A stretch of DNA of 64,000 nt from Anaspis maculata (Eukaryota; Arthropoda; Insecta; Coleoptera; Scraptiidae), in the NCBI GenBank assembly GCA_949128115.1, contig OX421966.1, positions 29,653,042 to 29,717,041 on the forward strand. The letters are read 5' to 3'. The translations under genes and the position numbers were made by a program. Below the pieces are notes generated by a model, which saw only the letters and a list, made by a program, of their open reading frames with translations, did not search any database and was not told the origin of the DNA. Below, in pieces: positions 1 to 10,428 of the stretch (the first letter of the stretch is position 1; every line of letters begins with the position of its first letter).

Positions 1-1023
1 TTAATACCGGAAACGCATTATCATAACAGAGATAGAAGCTTGCAAAATTGAATTTTGAAAAAAAAAAATTTGCTATAATAACTCTAAGTTTAATCACTGG
101 ATTTTGACCAAATTTGATACACAAAGTAAATTGGTGCGTACCTACAAGCTGGTCATATTGACTTTTGTCACATTTTTGAAATTTGTAATTGCTTATTTTT
201 ATTTATTCTCCTAATTTTCAATATTTCCTTTTTTGTAAAAGTACCTATTTTTCAATGCTCGATCATCTAAAATATCGACAAAAAATAAGTTAAATAGATA
301 CAGTTAGACGCTGCCACGTTCAGTTCTACAGATTCAGTTTTAACCGATGAAAATTTAAGATAGGGTTCTCCTCATCCTCCTGACTCAGAAATATATAACA
401 TCAGTGACTCTCACTGGATTCTTAAGAAAGATACAAGATTGGATTCTTCTGACATTTGGCAGGTAGGTAGATTATCCTGACAAACTATAGCCTATGTTAA
501 TTTTAAGCTAATTTTCTTGATAGGTTCGCAAGTTAGAAATTTTAAAAATCGAAAAAAGTGAATTTAGACACCTTATATCTTTCTTAGGAAGCGAGTGAGA
601 AGCACCCTGTATAAGACCCATTATTGTCAGCAAAAGCTTAGGTTGAAAAAAATCTGTTTGAAACGTGTGAAGCAAGAATTCTTGGTTTTCTCTCTTGTAG
701 AATTATTATGCTACCGCACAATGTAATCTGTATTATACCTCCAAACAGTTCTTTCTATTATTATTGATTGATGATTGATTGAGGTTTTGAAAATCTTTTT
801 CATGCTAGGAATTCATAAGGTACCTTTCAGATTTTATTACTTTTTCAAATCCACATGCCTACAAGAATTGAAACAATTCATAACAGCTACCTGCCTGAAC
901 CAAAACACCCATCATTCAAAAAATTATTTAATTATTTATTTATTGCTTATTAAACATAACTCATAGCAAGTACATCACGTCCACATGCGACCTCCACTAT
1001 ACACCAAACACCCGAGCCCAAAG
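1..1023. other. Upstream intergenic DNA, no gene seen
   Basis: This AT-rich stretch has no open frame that looks like a protein. The only longer frame, near 775-966, has an AT-driven composition without any domain. A short CACCCTGTATA string near 603-615 resembles the outer end of the CAGGGTG-type palindromic elements seen elsewhere, but no partner was found. Confidence 0.5.
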
Positions 1024-1030
1024 TATAAAA
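1024..1030 (+). promoter_or_regulatory. TATA box of yellow-g
   Basis: TATAAAA lies 118 bp before the yellow-g ATG. A start site about 30 bp downstream, near 1054, would give a non-coding first exon of roughly 26 bp ending at 1080. A GT donor at 1081 and an AG acceptor at 1140-1141 then place the ATG as the first codon of exon 2. The exact start site is inferred. Confidence 0.6.
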
Positions 1031-1141
1031 ACGAAATTTTCTCAACAGACTAGCATCACAAGCCTGCTTCCAGTCTTAAGGTAATCTACTCCTGTGTACC
1101 ATCGCACTTTTACACGATACTAATTCTCATATTCATTTCAG

Positions 1142-2272
1142 ATGATTCTCAAAGGTCTCCTTTTCGCTTCCTTTGCCGTCGCCAGCATCTTCGCCGCTTG
1201 CGACAAGGAGCTCCTCAAACCAACGGAATGGACCGGAGGAAACTTTGAGTGGCCCAATGCGGCCACCAAATCCATCTACCAATCATCCGGCAAGTACATC
1301 GGCAAGAACGTCATCGCCACCAGGGCACAAATCTACAAAGACGACGCCATCGTGGCTTTGCCGCGGTACAAGGCTGGCGTTCCGGCGACTTTGGCCAAAG
1401 TTTCCCTCAAGCAGAAAGGCTGTGAAGCCACGCTGACCCCGTTCCCGTGCTGGTCCACTCAGGAGGAAGGCAACTGCAACGCCCTGCAATCGGTCGTCGA
1501 TTTGCTTGTCGATCCCAACGAAATCCTCTGGGTCTTGGACGTCGGCGTCGTGAACACTTTGGAAACTCCGATCCGCAAGTGCCCTCCCAAGGTCGTCGCT
1601 CTTAATTTGAAGACTGGCAAGCTGGTCAAGACTCTCGATCTGTCCGGATTGGTGGTGCAAGCGTCCAGGCTGCAATACCTGGCCGTTGAGTACACTCCAG
1701 ACGGCAGACCTTTCGCTTACGTCACCGATGCCGCCACCCGCTCGATCCTGGTCTTTGACATCGTCGGCAACAAGGGCTACCGCGTCGTCCTCCCCAAGGC
1801 CGTCGTCGGTGCTGGTAAACGCGACGTCTTGTACGCCGCTCTGGTCACGAAAGGTTGCGGCAACAACTTCTTGATCCTGACCTACCTGTCTTCGCCGAGG
1901 ATCTTCCAGATTCGCACGGATTACTTGCGCACGGGCTCCACCGCCGGCAAAATCGTCGACTTGGGCCTGAAGCCCGGCAAGATGGTCATCTTGGGCACCG
2001 ACTTGGGCTCCGCTGTGTTCTTCCGCTACGAAGGCAAACCTGAAATCTACAGGTGGGACGCCAACCTCGGCTGCCCCAAGGCTGCTCCGCCGGCCATGGT
2101 CTACAAATCCCCCAAGTGCTACCTGGCCACGCAAGCCATTCCCGACGTGAAACGGGAACGCATCCGCGTCCTGGAAAGCAACTTCCCTGATTTCATCCAA
2201 AACACCGTCGGCTGTGGCGCTTCGCAAAGGATCAGCTTGATGGCAGGATGCACCAACAAAGACTTTTACTGA
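1142..2272 (+). CDS. yellow-g: Yellow-g, secreted MRJP/yellow-family protein
   Basis: This is a 376-residue protein of the major royal jelly/yellow family, which folds as a six-bladed beta-propeller. An N-terminal hydrophobic signal peptide (about residues 1-19, ending before CDKELL) shows that it is secreted. The segments KNVIATRAQIY, VALPRYKAGVP, CWSTQEEGNCNALQSVVD, LETPIRKCPPKV, ASRLQYL, GKMVILGTDLG and RVLESNFPDF near the C terminus are the blocks I recall as typical of yellow-g. In Drosophila, yellow-g and yellow-g2 are expressed in ovarian follicle cells and act in eggshell hardening, so the same role is inferred here. The coding region is one exon; an intron at 1081-1141 ends exactly at the ATG, which supports this start. 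Third positions are strongly GC-rich compared with the AT-rich surroundings, as expected for a highly expressed gene. The cysteines are intact and there is no frame damage. A second yellow-family gene follows 109 bp downstream on the same strand. Confidence 0.93.
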   Translation: MILKGLLFASFAVASIFAACDKELLKPTEWTGGNFEWPNAATKSIYQSSGKYIGKNVIATRAQIYKDDAIVALPRYKAGVPATLAKVSLKQKGCEATLTPFPCWSTQEEGNCNALQSVVDLLVDPNEILWVLDVGVVNTLETPIRKCPPKVVALNLKTGKLVKTLDLSGLVVQASRLQYLAVEYTPDGRPFAYVTDAATRSILVFDIVGNKGYRVVLPKAVVGAGKRDVLYAALVTKGCGNNFLILTYLSSPRIFQIRTDYLRTGSTAGKIVDLGLKPGKMVILGTDLGSAVFFRYEGKPEIYRWDANLGCPKAAPPAMVYKSPKCYLATQAIPDVKRERIRVLESNFPDFIQNTVGCGASQRISLMAGCTNKDFY

Positions 2273-2305
2273 GTTATATTGTACAAATGTTTTACTGACC
2301 CAGCA

Positions 2306-2311
2306 ATTAAA
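2306..2311 (+). promoter_or_regulatory. Poly(A) signal of yellow-g (ATTAAA)
   Basis: ATTAAA lies 34 bp after the yellow-g stop codon and before the likely initiator of the next gene, giving a very short 3' UTR. Confidence 0.5.
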
Positions 2312-2327
2312 ACCCCATAATGCTCAC

Positions 2328-2334
2328 TCAGTTG
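2328..2334 (+). promoter_or_regulatory. Possible initiator of the second yellow gene
   Basis: TCAGTTG matches the insect initiator pattern TCAGTY. It lies 52 bp before the ATG of the downstream yellow-family gene and about 17 bp after the yellow-g poly(A) signal. No TATA box is seen at the right distance, so this is a weak call. Confidence 0.3.
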
Positions 2335-2381
2335 TTTTGTTTCCATTAATTATTATTGGCAAATTATGCTTAGTTATAAGA

Positions 2382-5300
2382 ATGTTGCGGTGGAGCCGAG
2401 TGAATCGGGTTTGGTGGCTTGCGGTGGTTCTTGCGAGTTCTAATGGGAAATGTTGGGATTTGGGTGGCGCTTACAATATTTCTAGTGGGTATTACGCTTC
2501 AAGTGTGGCCGCTTACGGAAACAGAGCCTTTCTGGCTTTGCCCAGAAGTTCGTGCCATAATAGTCGAGGTCTTCCGACCCTGGTGGAGGTTCCATGGTTT
2601 GAGCAACAGGCACCGAAATTTCCTTCAAAGTAAGCATTTTTGAATTACCCAGTTTGAAAAACCGTAGCCAACAGCCGCGGTAGGAATGACAGCGATTTCT
2701 ATTTTCGCAATTCGCGAAAATTCATTTAACCGCTTAGCAGAGACTCCTTTGAAATTAATTTCAACCGATCCTTCGATTTATCACGTGCCGTAATGAAACT
2801 TTATTTCAAACACTAATTTTATAGTTGAAACCAATTCCGATTTTTATTCTGTTTACAATAATACAGGGTCCTGCAACAGTGCGTCGGGCTTTCCTAGCGC
2901 CCTTCCCTTACGAGATAGAGACAAAAGTGTAATGCATAAAATTATTGATTTGAAAAGTTCTAACCAGTGAAATTATTTTCAACTATACAGGGTGTTCCAT
3001 TTTTGCGCTATAACAAAAACAAAGATTTTTTTAATGAAATGTCCCACTTTTGATTTTATTTTCTTGTTTAGCTTTTTAAGCTCTATTACAAGCGTATTTT
3101 TGTTTTTCCAATTTGTGGCAGTGCTACCAACTAAAAATTGACAATTGAATTTTTTTGTAATTTCAAGCTTCGTTTTGAAAAATCGTAGGAGCCTCGTTTT
3201 TGGCAATCAAGGAATGAAATTTGGCACAATAGTCGAATAGGAGGTGAATAATTTCATGACAAAAAACTTCAGAATCAAATGATACAGGGTGTTCAGATTT
3301 TTTTTCGAACTTCGCAAATTTCAAAATGCCATAAATCATTTTTTTCCAATAGATTTTTCATTTTTACCAGGGGTACCCTACCCCTAAATTTGATAATTTC
3401 CGAGATAATCGATAATTTTGAAAAAAAGTGCTATTTATTAAAATTTTTCACGCCGGGCAGGCCATAGTGATCATCAACAAATGTCTGATTGACACATTTT
3501 GCTTGGTTTGATGCTAAGAATAAGTTTTTTCTATTGAATAGCTGCGCTTAATTCCAATCCGAAGAAAATGCTTAAAAAAGTATTTCGTTGCCCGATGGAA
3601 AAAATAAAATTCAAATTGAGCTTAGTAAAGTGGTTTTCTCGACTTCAACAACCTTCAAACTATCAAATTAAAAGGTGCGTTTATTTTGACACATGATGTT
3701 CTGTATCAGGACCTACGAAGAACATAAAAACTTCAAATGACAAGCATGAGTATCTGACAAGAAACAGGGCTAAGATATGTGTCGACAAAGTGAATAGGAC
3801 ACTAACAAAGAGATCACCCAAATATGCGGGAAGCGCATATTTCAATAAGCTGCCTTAGCACATAGCCAAAGTTGCAACGTTAACAGAATTTTAAAAAAAA
3901 CTAAAAGTATTCCTTACCCGGAACTGTTTTTATACTGTCAATGAGTACATGGCAACCTAAGACCAGGCTCGATATAAATATGTATTCGTGGAGTCAGTCC
4001 ACTGCTGTGATATGCTTGTTATTATTGTTGATGTTAATGTTTTTGTCCATATTGTCTATTTCTTCGTGTATCTATTTATCATATTTATTGTATCCTATGT
4101 ATAGACCTTACAAACTGACGTGGCTGTGATTTTATTGAAGTGATCTTTGAGCTGAATAAATTATTTATTTATTTATTTATTCAAATAAACGACAATTTTT
4201 ATCAAAATTATCGATTATCTCTGAAATTATGGAGTTTAGGGGTAGGGTACCACTACTAAAAATAAAAGAGGAAGAAAAAAGCTAACGAATGGTGTGATAA
4301 AATATGGGGCATTCTATTTGAAAAAAATGACATACAGCATTTTGAAATTTGCGAAGTTCAAAAAAAAATTCGCACACCCTGTCTAAGTAAACCTCAAGTT
4401 TTTTGTCATGAAGTTATTCAGCTTCTATTCGACTACCGTTATGTCAAATTTCATTCCTTAATCTCAAAAAACGAGGCCTCTACAATTTTTCAAAGTTAAC
4501 CTTGAAATTACAAAAAATTTCAATTTTCAACCTGCCACAAATTAAAAAAACAAAAATACACTTGAGTAGAGCTTGTAAAGCTGAACTAGAAAATGAAATC
4601 AAAAGTGGGGCATTTCATTTAAAAAAATCTTTGTTTTTGTTATAGCGCAAAAATTGGACACCCTGTATAGTTGAAAATAATTTTACAAGGTAGAGCTTTA
4701 CAAACTAATAATTTTATGTATTGCACCTTTTTCTCTATTTTGCAAGGTAAGCGGGCTACAAAAGCCCGACGCACTGTTGCAGGAGTGCAGGACCCTGTAT
4801 AATAAGGTACCTACATGATACTATACTTGCGAGTTTTTCACGATTAAATCCAAAAAACATCATAATACACAGTCCTTTTTCAAGTCCAATGTGGTGCAAA
4901 TGGCAAACACCTTCGCATTGACGGTGAATGCAAAGTTGTGTGCCCTTTGCACCACAATGGATTTAAAAAAAAGAACTGTATCAGTTGTCTCTCAGTTGAA
5001 TAACACTAAACTTCTTATTGACTCAGCTGGCTATGATTCTTACTGTCAAATTTGAAAAGTTATGGTGCGATTCTCTTAAGAATAGCATTCCATAAACGAC
5101 TAAACGCCTATCATACCTAAGCAACGGCCGACAGGATTTTTCACACAACAGAGCGTTTATATTGATTTTATTGTTATTTTTCACAGAATCGCATTATTAA
5201 AAACATGAACGCATCATCACTCAGTTGTTGAGTTTGACAGTAAGATATTCATGGACAGAGGTTGCTAAGGTATGTACCTACCTAATATAATTATCAGATA

Positions 5301-8300
5301 CAGGTGTTTATCTAGAAGCGTTAAATAATACCCGTCACTTTTAGCACGTCGTCATGGGCGACGTGAAAAAATGATGATTCTGCGCATTCCTGTCATATTT
5401 TCAATAAATTCTGACATTTACCAAACATTTAAAAGACCATTGTAGATAAAATCCTGTACGATACACGCGTTAAAAGTGACTTATTTTGTTCGCGGGGTTG
5501 CTCTACTCGCTAATGCTCGTTTCGCAAGCGTCCCCGCTCACAAAATAATACCTGTCACTTTTAACACTCGTATCGTAAATAGCTATTATGTCCCAATTCG
5601 CCATACTTATTATTTTCCGAATATTTCGACGGAAGATGAAAAAAAATGGCGTCTCGTCTGTCATGAGTCGTGAGATCTCTCATCGTAGCATCGCAGTTAA
5701 AAAATCAGAATTGTTTTATGGAAATTTCTTGTCGCTTTGTCAGTGACATTTCCGTCTGACAAATCCCGGTGGAAATCTTACTATCACCCGAGCTCTCACC
5801 CGTGTGTTCACCTTTGTATGATAGACCCTACGTGCATAAAGAGTAATTTTATCGAAATCGGTGTGACGGTTCGGAAATAAATCGAGACTTGAAAAAAATT
5901 TAAAACGTCGCTCAAAATTGAATTTATATTTCCAAATTGCAACAATTTTTTTATAGCTGTACTTGTTTTGTCAAGTCCCTGGTGGGTAGTCTTGCTGCAA
6001 ACCAAATTTGATTGAAATCCGTTCAGTACTTCTCGAGTTATTGAAAGTTGAAGCTTTGTCTTTGACAGCTTATAACTTCTGACCGTTGTCACCGTTGACA
6101 GACATGTCATTATTGTTTGAGCAGTGTTTTTAAAGAGCTTCAAAATGATCTATCAAAAATCACAATCACTACGTCAAAATCTTCTGTCACTCTTAAACAG
6201 TGACATTTCCGTTCTGACAAATGGCGGCTTTACAGAACTTCGTATGTCGCCGGCGACAGCGTCGCTGGCCAATAGGATTCGATCTGCCTGTACTCTCCTA
6301 GTCTCCTACCTCCCTCCATAATTCCCGCGACACGAGTCGTCTCGTTCAAATTATTCAACTACAGTGGAGATTGTCGCCGGCGACATACGAAGTTCTGTAA
6401 AGCCGCCAAAAGATCTCGGTGAAAAACCTATTTTTACCTTTTTACCAATAATAGACTCTACGTGCATGCCAAATTTTGTCCAAAATGGTCTAATATTTTC
6501 GGATTCTACATTCAATTTAGAAGAAAAAGTTTTTCTCGCAGAATTTTGATTAGAGGCTTTATTTTTGAGATATTTGGGTTTTAAACCTTGGAAAACATCT
6601 CGAAATCGCCACTTTCCAGATCCCAATATTTTTTTGCTGAAAACCCCTCGTTTCGCAGCAAAAAATGGTAGTAAATTAACTTATAACACCTAGAAAACTT
6701 AATCAGTTGAGGAATCATGAGTTTTCTTGGATTTTAATTTTTATGTCTTTGAAAGTGGCGATTTCGCGAGGTTTTCCAAAGTTTCAAACCCAAATATTTC
6801 GGAAATGGAGCCTCTAAGCAAAATTTTGCAGAAGTATCTGTTTCTTCTAAATTGAATGTAGAATTCCAAAACATGAACAATTTCAAAAAATAATCAGGGA
6901 AGATGAAAATAGAGGAGAAAAAGGGGCACTTGAACGCCCTATGAACCCCTATGAAATTTTTTGTTTAAAGGGGAACTGTGGGTAAAATTTTGTGTCAATT
7001 TTAAAATTTATATAGCTGCGGGATGGCTTTAGGTGATTTTTAGTCAAAATCGCATCGAAAAATTCCAAGCCGTTACGAAGTTATCGTAAATTTTGTGGGC
7101 TGATTATGACGTCATACTGCGCACCGGAAAAGACAGGTCGGCAGGGCAAGGCACCACGCCAACAATCACTACACCTTTATAAAATGAAACAAGTTTACCA
7201 AACGGTAGACGCAGATCATTTGACTTCAATTTCAAAGTACGGTGAACCAAATTTCAGTAGATATTTATAAAAACATAATTAAAGTGCGACTCTATCGGTC
7301 AATGAAATAAAGCGGCAACATGGCGAAATCGCGAAATGAAATTCGGCAGCTTGACAGAAGCTTGACAGTATAAGTAAGTCACAGTCTATCGTATAACCCT
7401 GAAAACTTCCGTCAGTGAAATCTGTTGGTGCATGAAAATAAGAGATCAGGTATACTTTTCGCTTCCACATAATAATGTAGTGAGTAATTAAATGTATTTT
7501 AGGGCTGCTGCCGCTGATGGGACTTTTTTCTAATCGGTGGTACAACCGACTACCGATTAGGGTCGGAATTTGAAAGAAGTGTATATCAGAATCCGTTCAT
7601 ATTTCTTTGAGTCAGCCACACCAGTGCGTTTTTATTGAAAATGGTCCTGGTCGTTCCTGACATCATGTTTCTGACCCTATAGCATTATCATTTTGGCCTG
7701 GTATACCTGATATCTTATTTTCATGCACCAACAGATTTCACTGACGTAAGTTTTCAGGGTTATACGATAGACTGTGACTTCCCTATACTGTCAAGCTTCT
7801 GTCAAGCTGCCGAATTTCATTTCGCGATTTCGCCATGTTGCCGCTTTATTTCATTGACAGATAGAGTCGCACTTTAATTATGTTTTTTAAAATATCTACT
7901 GAAATTTGGTTCACCGTACTTTGAAATTAAAGTCAAATGACCTGCGTCCACCGTTTGGTAAACTTGTTTCATTTTATAAAGGTCTAGTAATTGTTGGCGT
8001 GGTGCCTTGCCCTGCCGACCTGTCCTTTCCGGTGCGCAGTATGACGTCATTTTCAGCCCACAAAATTTACGATAGCTTCGTAACGGCTTGGAATTTTTCG
8101 ATGCGATTTTGACTAAAAATCAACTAAAGCCATCCCGCAGCTATATAAATTTTAAAATTGACACAAAATTTTACCCACAGTCCCCCTTTAATCGCGGTAT
8201 TATTATTCGATGGCGACTTATTTTAGTAAACTTTGGGTCAAATTTGATCAAAATCGATTCCACGGTTCAAAAGTTACAGTGAAATACCGATTTAAAAGAT

Positions 8301-10035
8301 TCAATTTCAACACCCTTCCCTACTGTATCTTATTGAGGGAGCATTTTAGGACCATCACTTTTATTTTCATTCGGACTTATTTTTGATGGGCAATCATCCA
8401 TCAGGATTTGTAATAACCAGTACCTAACACCTGTATATGATAAACATGAGGACGATTTTTTTCCCGCTTGCCTAATGACATTTGTAAATGCAAACCCTCC
8501 TAGAGTTTAACATTCTGTTTGAAATACACGCTCTTTGTCACCTCTGTATTTTCCAGAAAGAAACCGTTTTTTCTCGACGACCAACGCTGGGGCAAATGCG
8601 ACCATGTCCAAGACGCCGTCTCTTTGGATATCGAGAGTGTGAAGGCCCGCCTCTGGGTACTCGACAGGGGCTCCGAGAAATGCTACGCCAAAATCGTCAT
8701 CTACAACCTGTTCCAACGGTCAAACTACACCTTCGAACTGCGCAGGATACCCGGCAGATCCGATCTCAGCACTCTGGTCCTGGATCCGGTCCTGTCGCTG
8801 AGCAATTCGGCGCGGGCTTATCTCGGCTTTTCCGGCCAGACTTTCCTGGTGGTGTTCGAATACAACACGGCCAAATGGTGGAAAATCGACTTGAAAATTG
8901 CCGGTGCCGCTTATCCGGAAAACGTAATTCCAGGGCCGGTCTCCAGCGAATTCCTGGCCCTGTCGAGGAGGGAGGCCGTTTTGTACGTGACGGGGTACAG
9001 GGGAGTGTTTTCCCTGAATTTGAAATATTTGCGTGCAGCTGTAAGTATTTCGGTGTCTGCGTTCTTTTCGCCCATCTTATCAATCTATTCTAATCAGGGC
9101 TATTCTGTATCTCGTAACGACTCGTTAACGTCAGGTAGACAGAGAGGGACGTATAGGAAATTCATAGATACAGACAAAGATAGCATACACATAACGAGGT
9201 CGTTACGAGATACAGAATAGGCCTAATGGTAATCACACTGCATAATTTATAGTCATTGCCGATCGTGACCAAGTAAAAATTCCTCGCTTTCATACAAAGT
9301 GCTAATACTGGCTCATCATTTCTAACATGCATTTTCAGTCTCTCAATTTTGTGGGCTTGAAACTTTCTAATAATTTCAATTATGCATATTTCAGGAAGAC
9401 CAAGGAAATGTCACTGTGCGATTTCTTGGAGAGAAACTGGGAGATTCTACAGGATTGGTAACTGATTTTAAAGATGGCCTAAGTTACTATCTAACGCGGT
9501 ACCATGCCATTCTCAGATGGGATATGAGGTGAGAATTTTCCCTAATTTCAAAATTAGTATAACTACCTTTCTAATTTCCAAAATTGCAAGAAATTTCACA
9601 AAAAAAAATCTAAAAAAAACCGTGCGATGGCCGGGAATCGAACCCGGATCAACTGCTTGGAAGGCAACTATGCTGACCATTACACCACCATCGCAACTTG
9701 ATTACGCTTGCCATGGCAACGCACACAAGCCTAACAAAGCTTTTTCGTAAATGTATTACTGGTTGCCTATGATAAATATGAATAAAAAGAAACCGACAAT
9801 TTTTTCAATGCTCTTTTCATTTTCCAGGAATCCATTACAGGCGGAATATCACAACGTCCTAGCACAATCGTACAACATACTTCCTTTCGTTTCTCAGCTC
9901 TATACAGGGCCGCAGAACGGAATTTGGGCCCTCGTCAATCCTAGAGGCCCTGATGAATGCGGACCTACCAATGAAAGTATCCCAGAGCTTAAAAGGAGGC
10001 TCGTGAAAATTTTAAAATACAACACACTGACTTGA
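2382..10035 (+). CDS. Divergent yellow/MRJP-family protein, four exons
   Basis: The exons are 2382-2629, 8557-9040, 9395-9528 and 9828-10035. All introns are GT-AG and the phases join cleanly (the AA at the end of exon 1 plus A gives Lys; AG plus G gives Arg), making 357 residues. The ATG at 2382 is chosen because it opens a signal peptide (MLRWSRVNRVWWLAVVLASS); the frame stays open upstream to 2337. Family marks include FLALPR in exon 1, then RWGKCDHVQDAVSLDIES and LWVLDRGSEKCYAK, the yellow equivalent of 'LWVLD'. Later come FSLNLKYLR, a DSTGLVTDFKDGLSYYLT block and a C-terminal LPFVSQLYTGPQNGIWAL. It is clearly more divergent than yellow-g, so it is not a simple yellow-g2 copy. Its position next to yellow-g and its secretion signal suggest a tandem paralogue; expression in follicle cells is only an inference. 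Intron 1 (5.9 kb) is packed with transposons, intron 2 holds a MITE and intron 3 holds an antisense tRNA gene. Confidence 0.88.
2864..4797. mobile_element. Three concentric inverted-repeat elements (CAGGGT ends)
   Basis: The outer ends read CAGGGTCCTGCA and its reverse complement, with TA on both outer sides. Inside them, at the same symmetry centre, lie a second pair with ends CAGGGTGTTCCA (2988 and 4665, flanked by TA) and a third pair CAGGGTGTTCAG (3285 and 4381). The arms pair over about 600 bp on each side, with scattered mismatches. The loop, from about 3460 to 4160, contains a LINE tail. The TA flanks point to Tc1/mariner-type mobilisation, but no transposase is encoded. The whole structure lies in intron 1 of the second yellow gene. 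Confidence 0.75.
3752..4175 (+). pseudogene. 5'-truncated LINE, end of reverse transcriptase ORF and 3' tail
   Basis: One frame reads YLTRNRAKICVDKVNR, then TKRSPKYAGSAYFNKLP, a stop, and later FLTRNCFYTVNEYM. This matches the usual end of Jockey/CR1-like LINE ORF2 proteins (a 'kRS..Y.G...yN.LP' block followed by 'CFYS.EEFL'). Two in-frame stops show that it is dead. The 3' UTR ends with AATAAA-like sequence and an ATTT repeat. It sits in the loop of the surrounding palindrome. Confidence 0.65.
4869..4979. repeat. Short palindromic MITE-like repeat
   Basis: ACAGTCCTTTTTCAAGTCC near 4869 pairs with its inverse ending at 4979, and both arms contain GTGGTGCAAA. No coding capacity. Confidence 0.5.
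5469..5565. repeat. Palindromic MITE-like repeat
   Basis: The arms start GTTAAAAGTGAC and end GTCACTTTTAAC. TTTTGTTCGCGGGG pairs with CCCCGCTCACAAAA inside. A further partial copy of the CACTTTTA end occurs near 5337. Confidence 0.5.
6223..6407. mobile_element. MITE with GGCGGCTTTACAGAAC ends, copy 1
   Basis: The terminal inverted repeats begin GGCGGCTTTACAGAACTTCG and run about 36 bp, containing CGCCGGCGACA. A second copy of the same family lies at 57594-57791, including the internal string CCAATAGGATTCGATC. The short length and lack of coding sequence identify a MITE. The target duplication is unclear. Confidence 0.75.
6408..8433. mobile_element. Remnant of a palindromic element related to 31963-32893, interrupted
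   Basis: The stretch from about 6480 to 6960 matches the interior of the element at 31963-32893, and 8188-8433 matches its right arm, ending TACCTAACACCTGTA. A TTAA-flanked palindrome (6969-8187) splits the two parts. The left terminus was not found, so this copy is incomplete or rearranged. Confidence 0.6.
6969..8187. mobile_element. TTAA-flanked palindromic transposon, non-autonomous
   Basis: TTAA at 6965-6968 and 8188-8191 flanks ends that read AGGGGAACTGTGGGTAAAAT and its near inverse. Arms of about 500 bp pair with few mismatches around a centre near 7480-7690. Insertion at TTAA is the mark of the piggyBac superfamily, but no transposase is present and assignment rests on the target site only. 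It is inserted in another palindromic element within intron 1 of the second yellow gene. Confidence 0.7.
9098..9223. mobile_element. Small MITE in intron 2 of the second yellow gene
   Basis: The ends CTATTCTGTATCTCGTAACG and its exact inverse bound about 125 bp with no coding capacity. It lies entirely in the intron between 9041 and 9394. Confidence 0.7.
9623..9694 (-). tRNA. tRNA-Gly (anticodon UCC)
   Basis: Read on the minus strand, this 72-nt gene has a perfect 7-bp acceptor stem (GCGATGG with CCATCGC), a normal D arm, anticodon loop CTTCCAA giving UCC, and a perfect T stem CCGGG-TTCGAAT-CCCGG. The pol III A and B boxes are intact, and T runs lie beyond its 3' end (A runs on the plus strand near 9599-9619). 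It looks functional. It lies antisense in intron 3 of the second yellow gene. Confidence 0.95.
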
Positions 10036-10063
10036 CTTTTTACATTTTTGTAAGAACAATTTA

Positions 10064-10069
10064 AATAAA
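10064..10069 (+). promoter_or_regulatory. Poly(A) signal of the second yellow gene (AATAAA)
   Basis: AATAAA lies 29 bp after the stop codon at 10035, which fits a compact 3' UTR. Confidence 0.6.
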
Positions 10070-10199
10070 GAAATGAAAATGATTGTGCCAGTCTCCACTG
10101 CAAAATCTGTTGAAGAGGTAGGGGACAAGAATTTCTGAACAACTACGAAGACTGTTTTTGATAGATGTAAAGTACCTCTGAAACCGTATGTGCTGAAAC

Positions 10200-10416
10200 G
10201 ACGGCCCCGTAGCACAGTCGGTCGTCTGCCGTCCCAGGTCTGTGGTGCGGATGGCGCGGGTTCGAATCCCGGTCAGTCATGGATGTTTTGTGTTTGCTCA
10301 AAAATTTGCGTATATTGTGATTCATATGTAATAATTTACTGGTATCAATGAAAAGGCGCAAAAACTCCTATGGCGCTGATAAGCCTAGAAGGAGAAAAAC
10401 ATTCATTCATTCATTC
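10200..10416 (+). mobile_element. tRNA-derived SINE with perfect target duplication
   Basis: The 5' part has a pol III A box (TAGCACAGTCGG) and B box (GGTTCGAATCC), so it is a tRNA-like head. The element ends in repeats of ATTC. The flanks ATGTGCTGAAAC at 10188-10199 and 10417-10428 are identical 12-bp target-site duplications, which fixes both borders and implies a fairly recent LINE-mediated insertion. The B box also explains the protein-like minus-strand frame here. Confidence 0.85.
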
Positions 10417-10428
10417 ATGTGCTGAAAC

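Noticed and set aside
1283..2227. 314-codon minus-strand frame
   Set aside because: It is the antisense shadow of the GC-rich yellow-g coding exon.
10143..10361. Minus-strand frame with DSNPRHPHHRPG
   Set aside because: This is the tRNA-like B box of the SINE read backwards, a common false protein.
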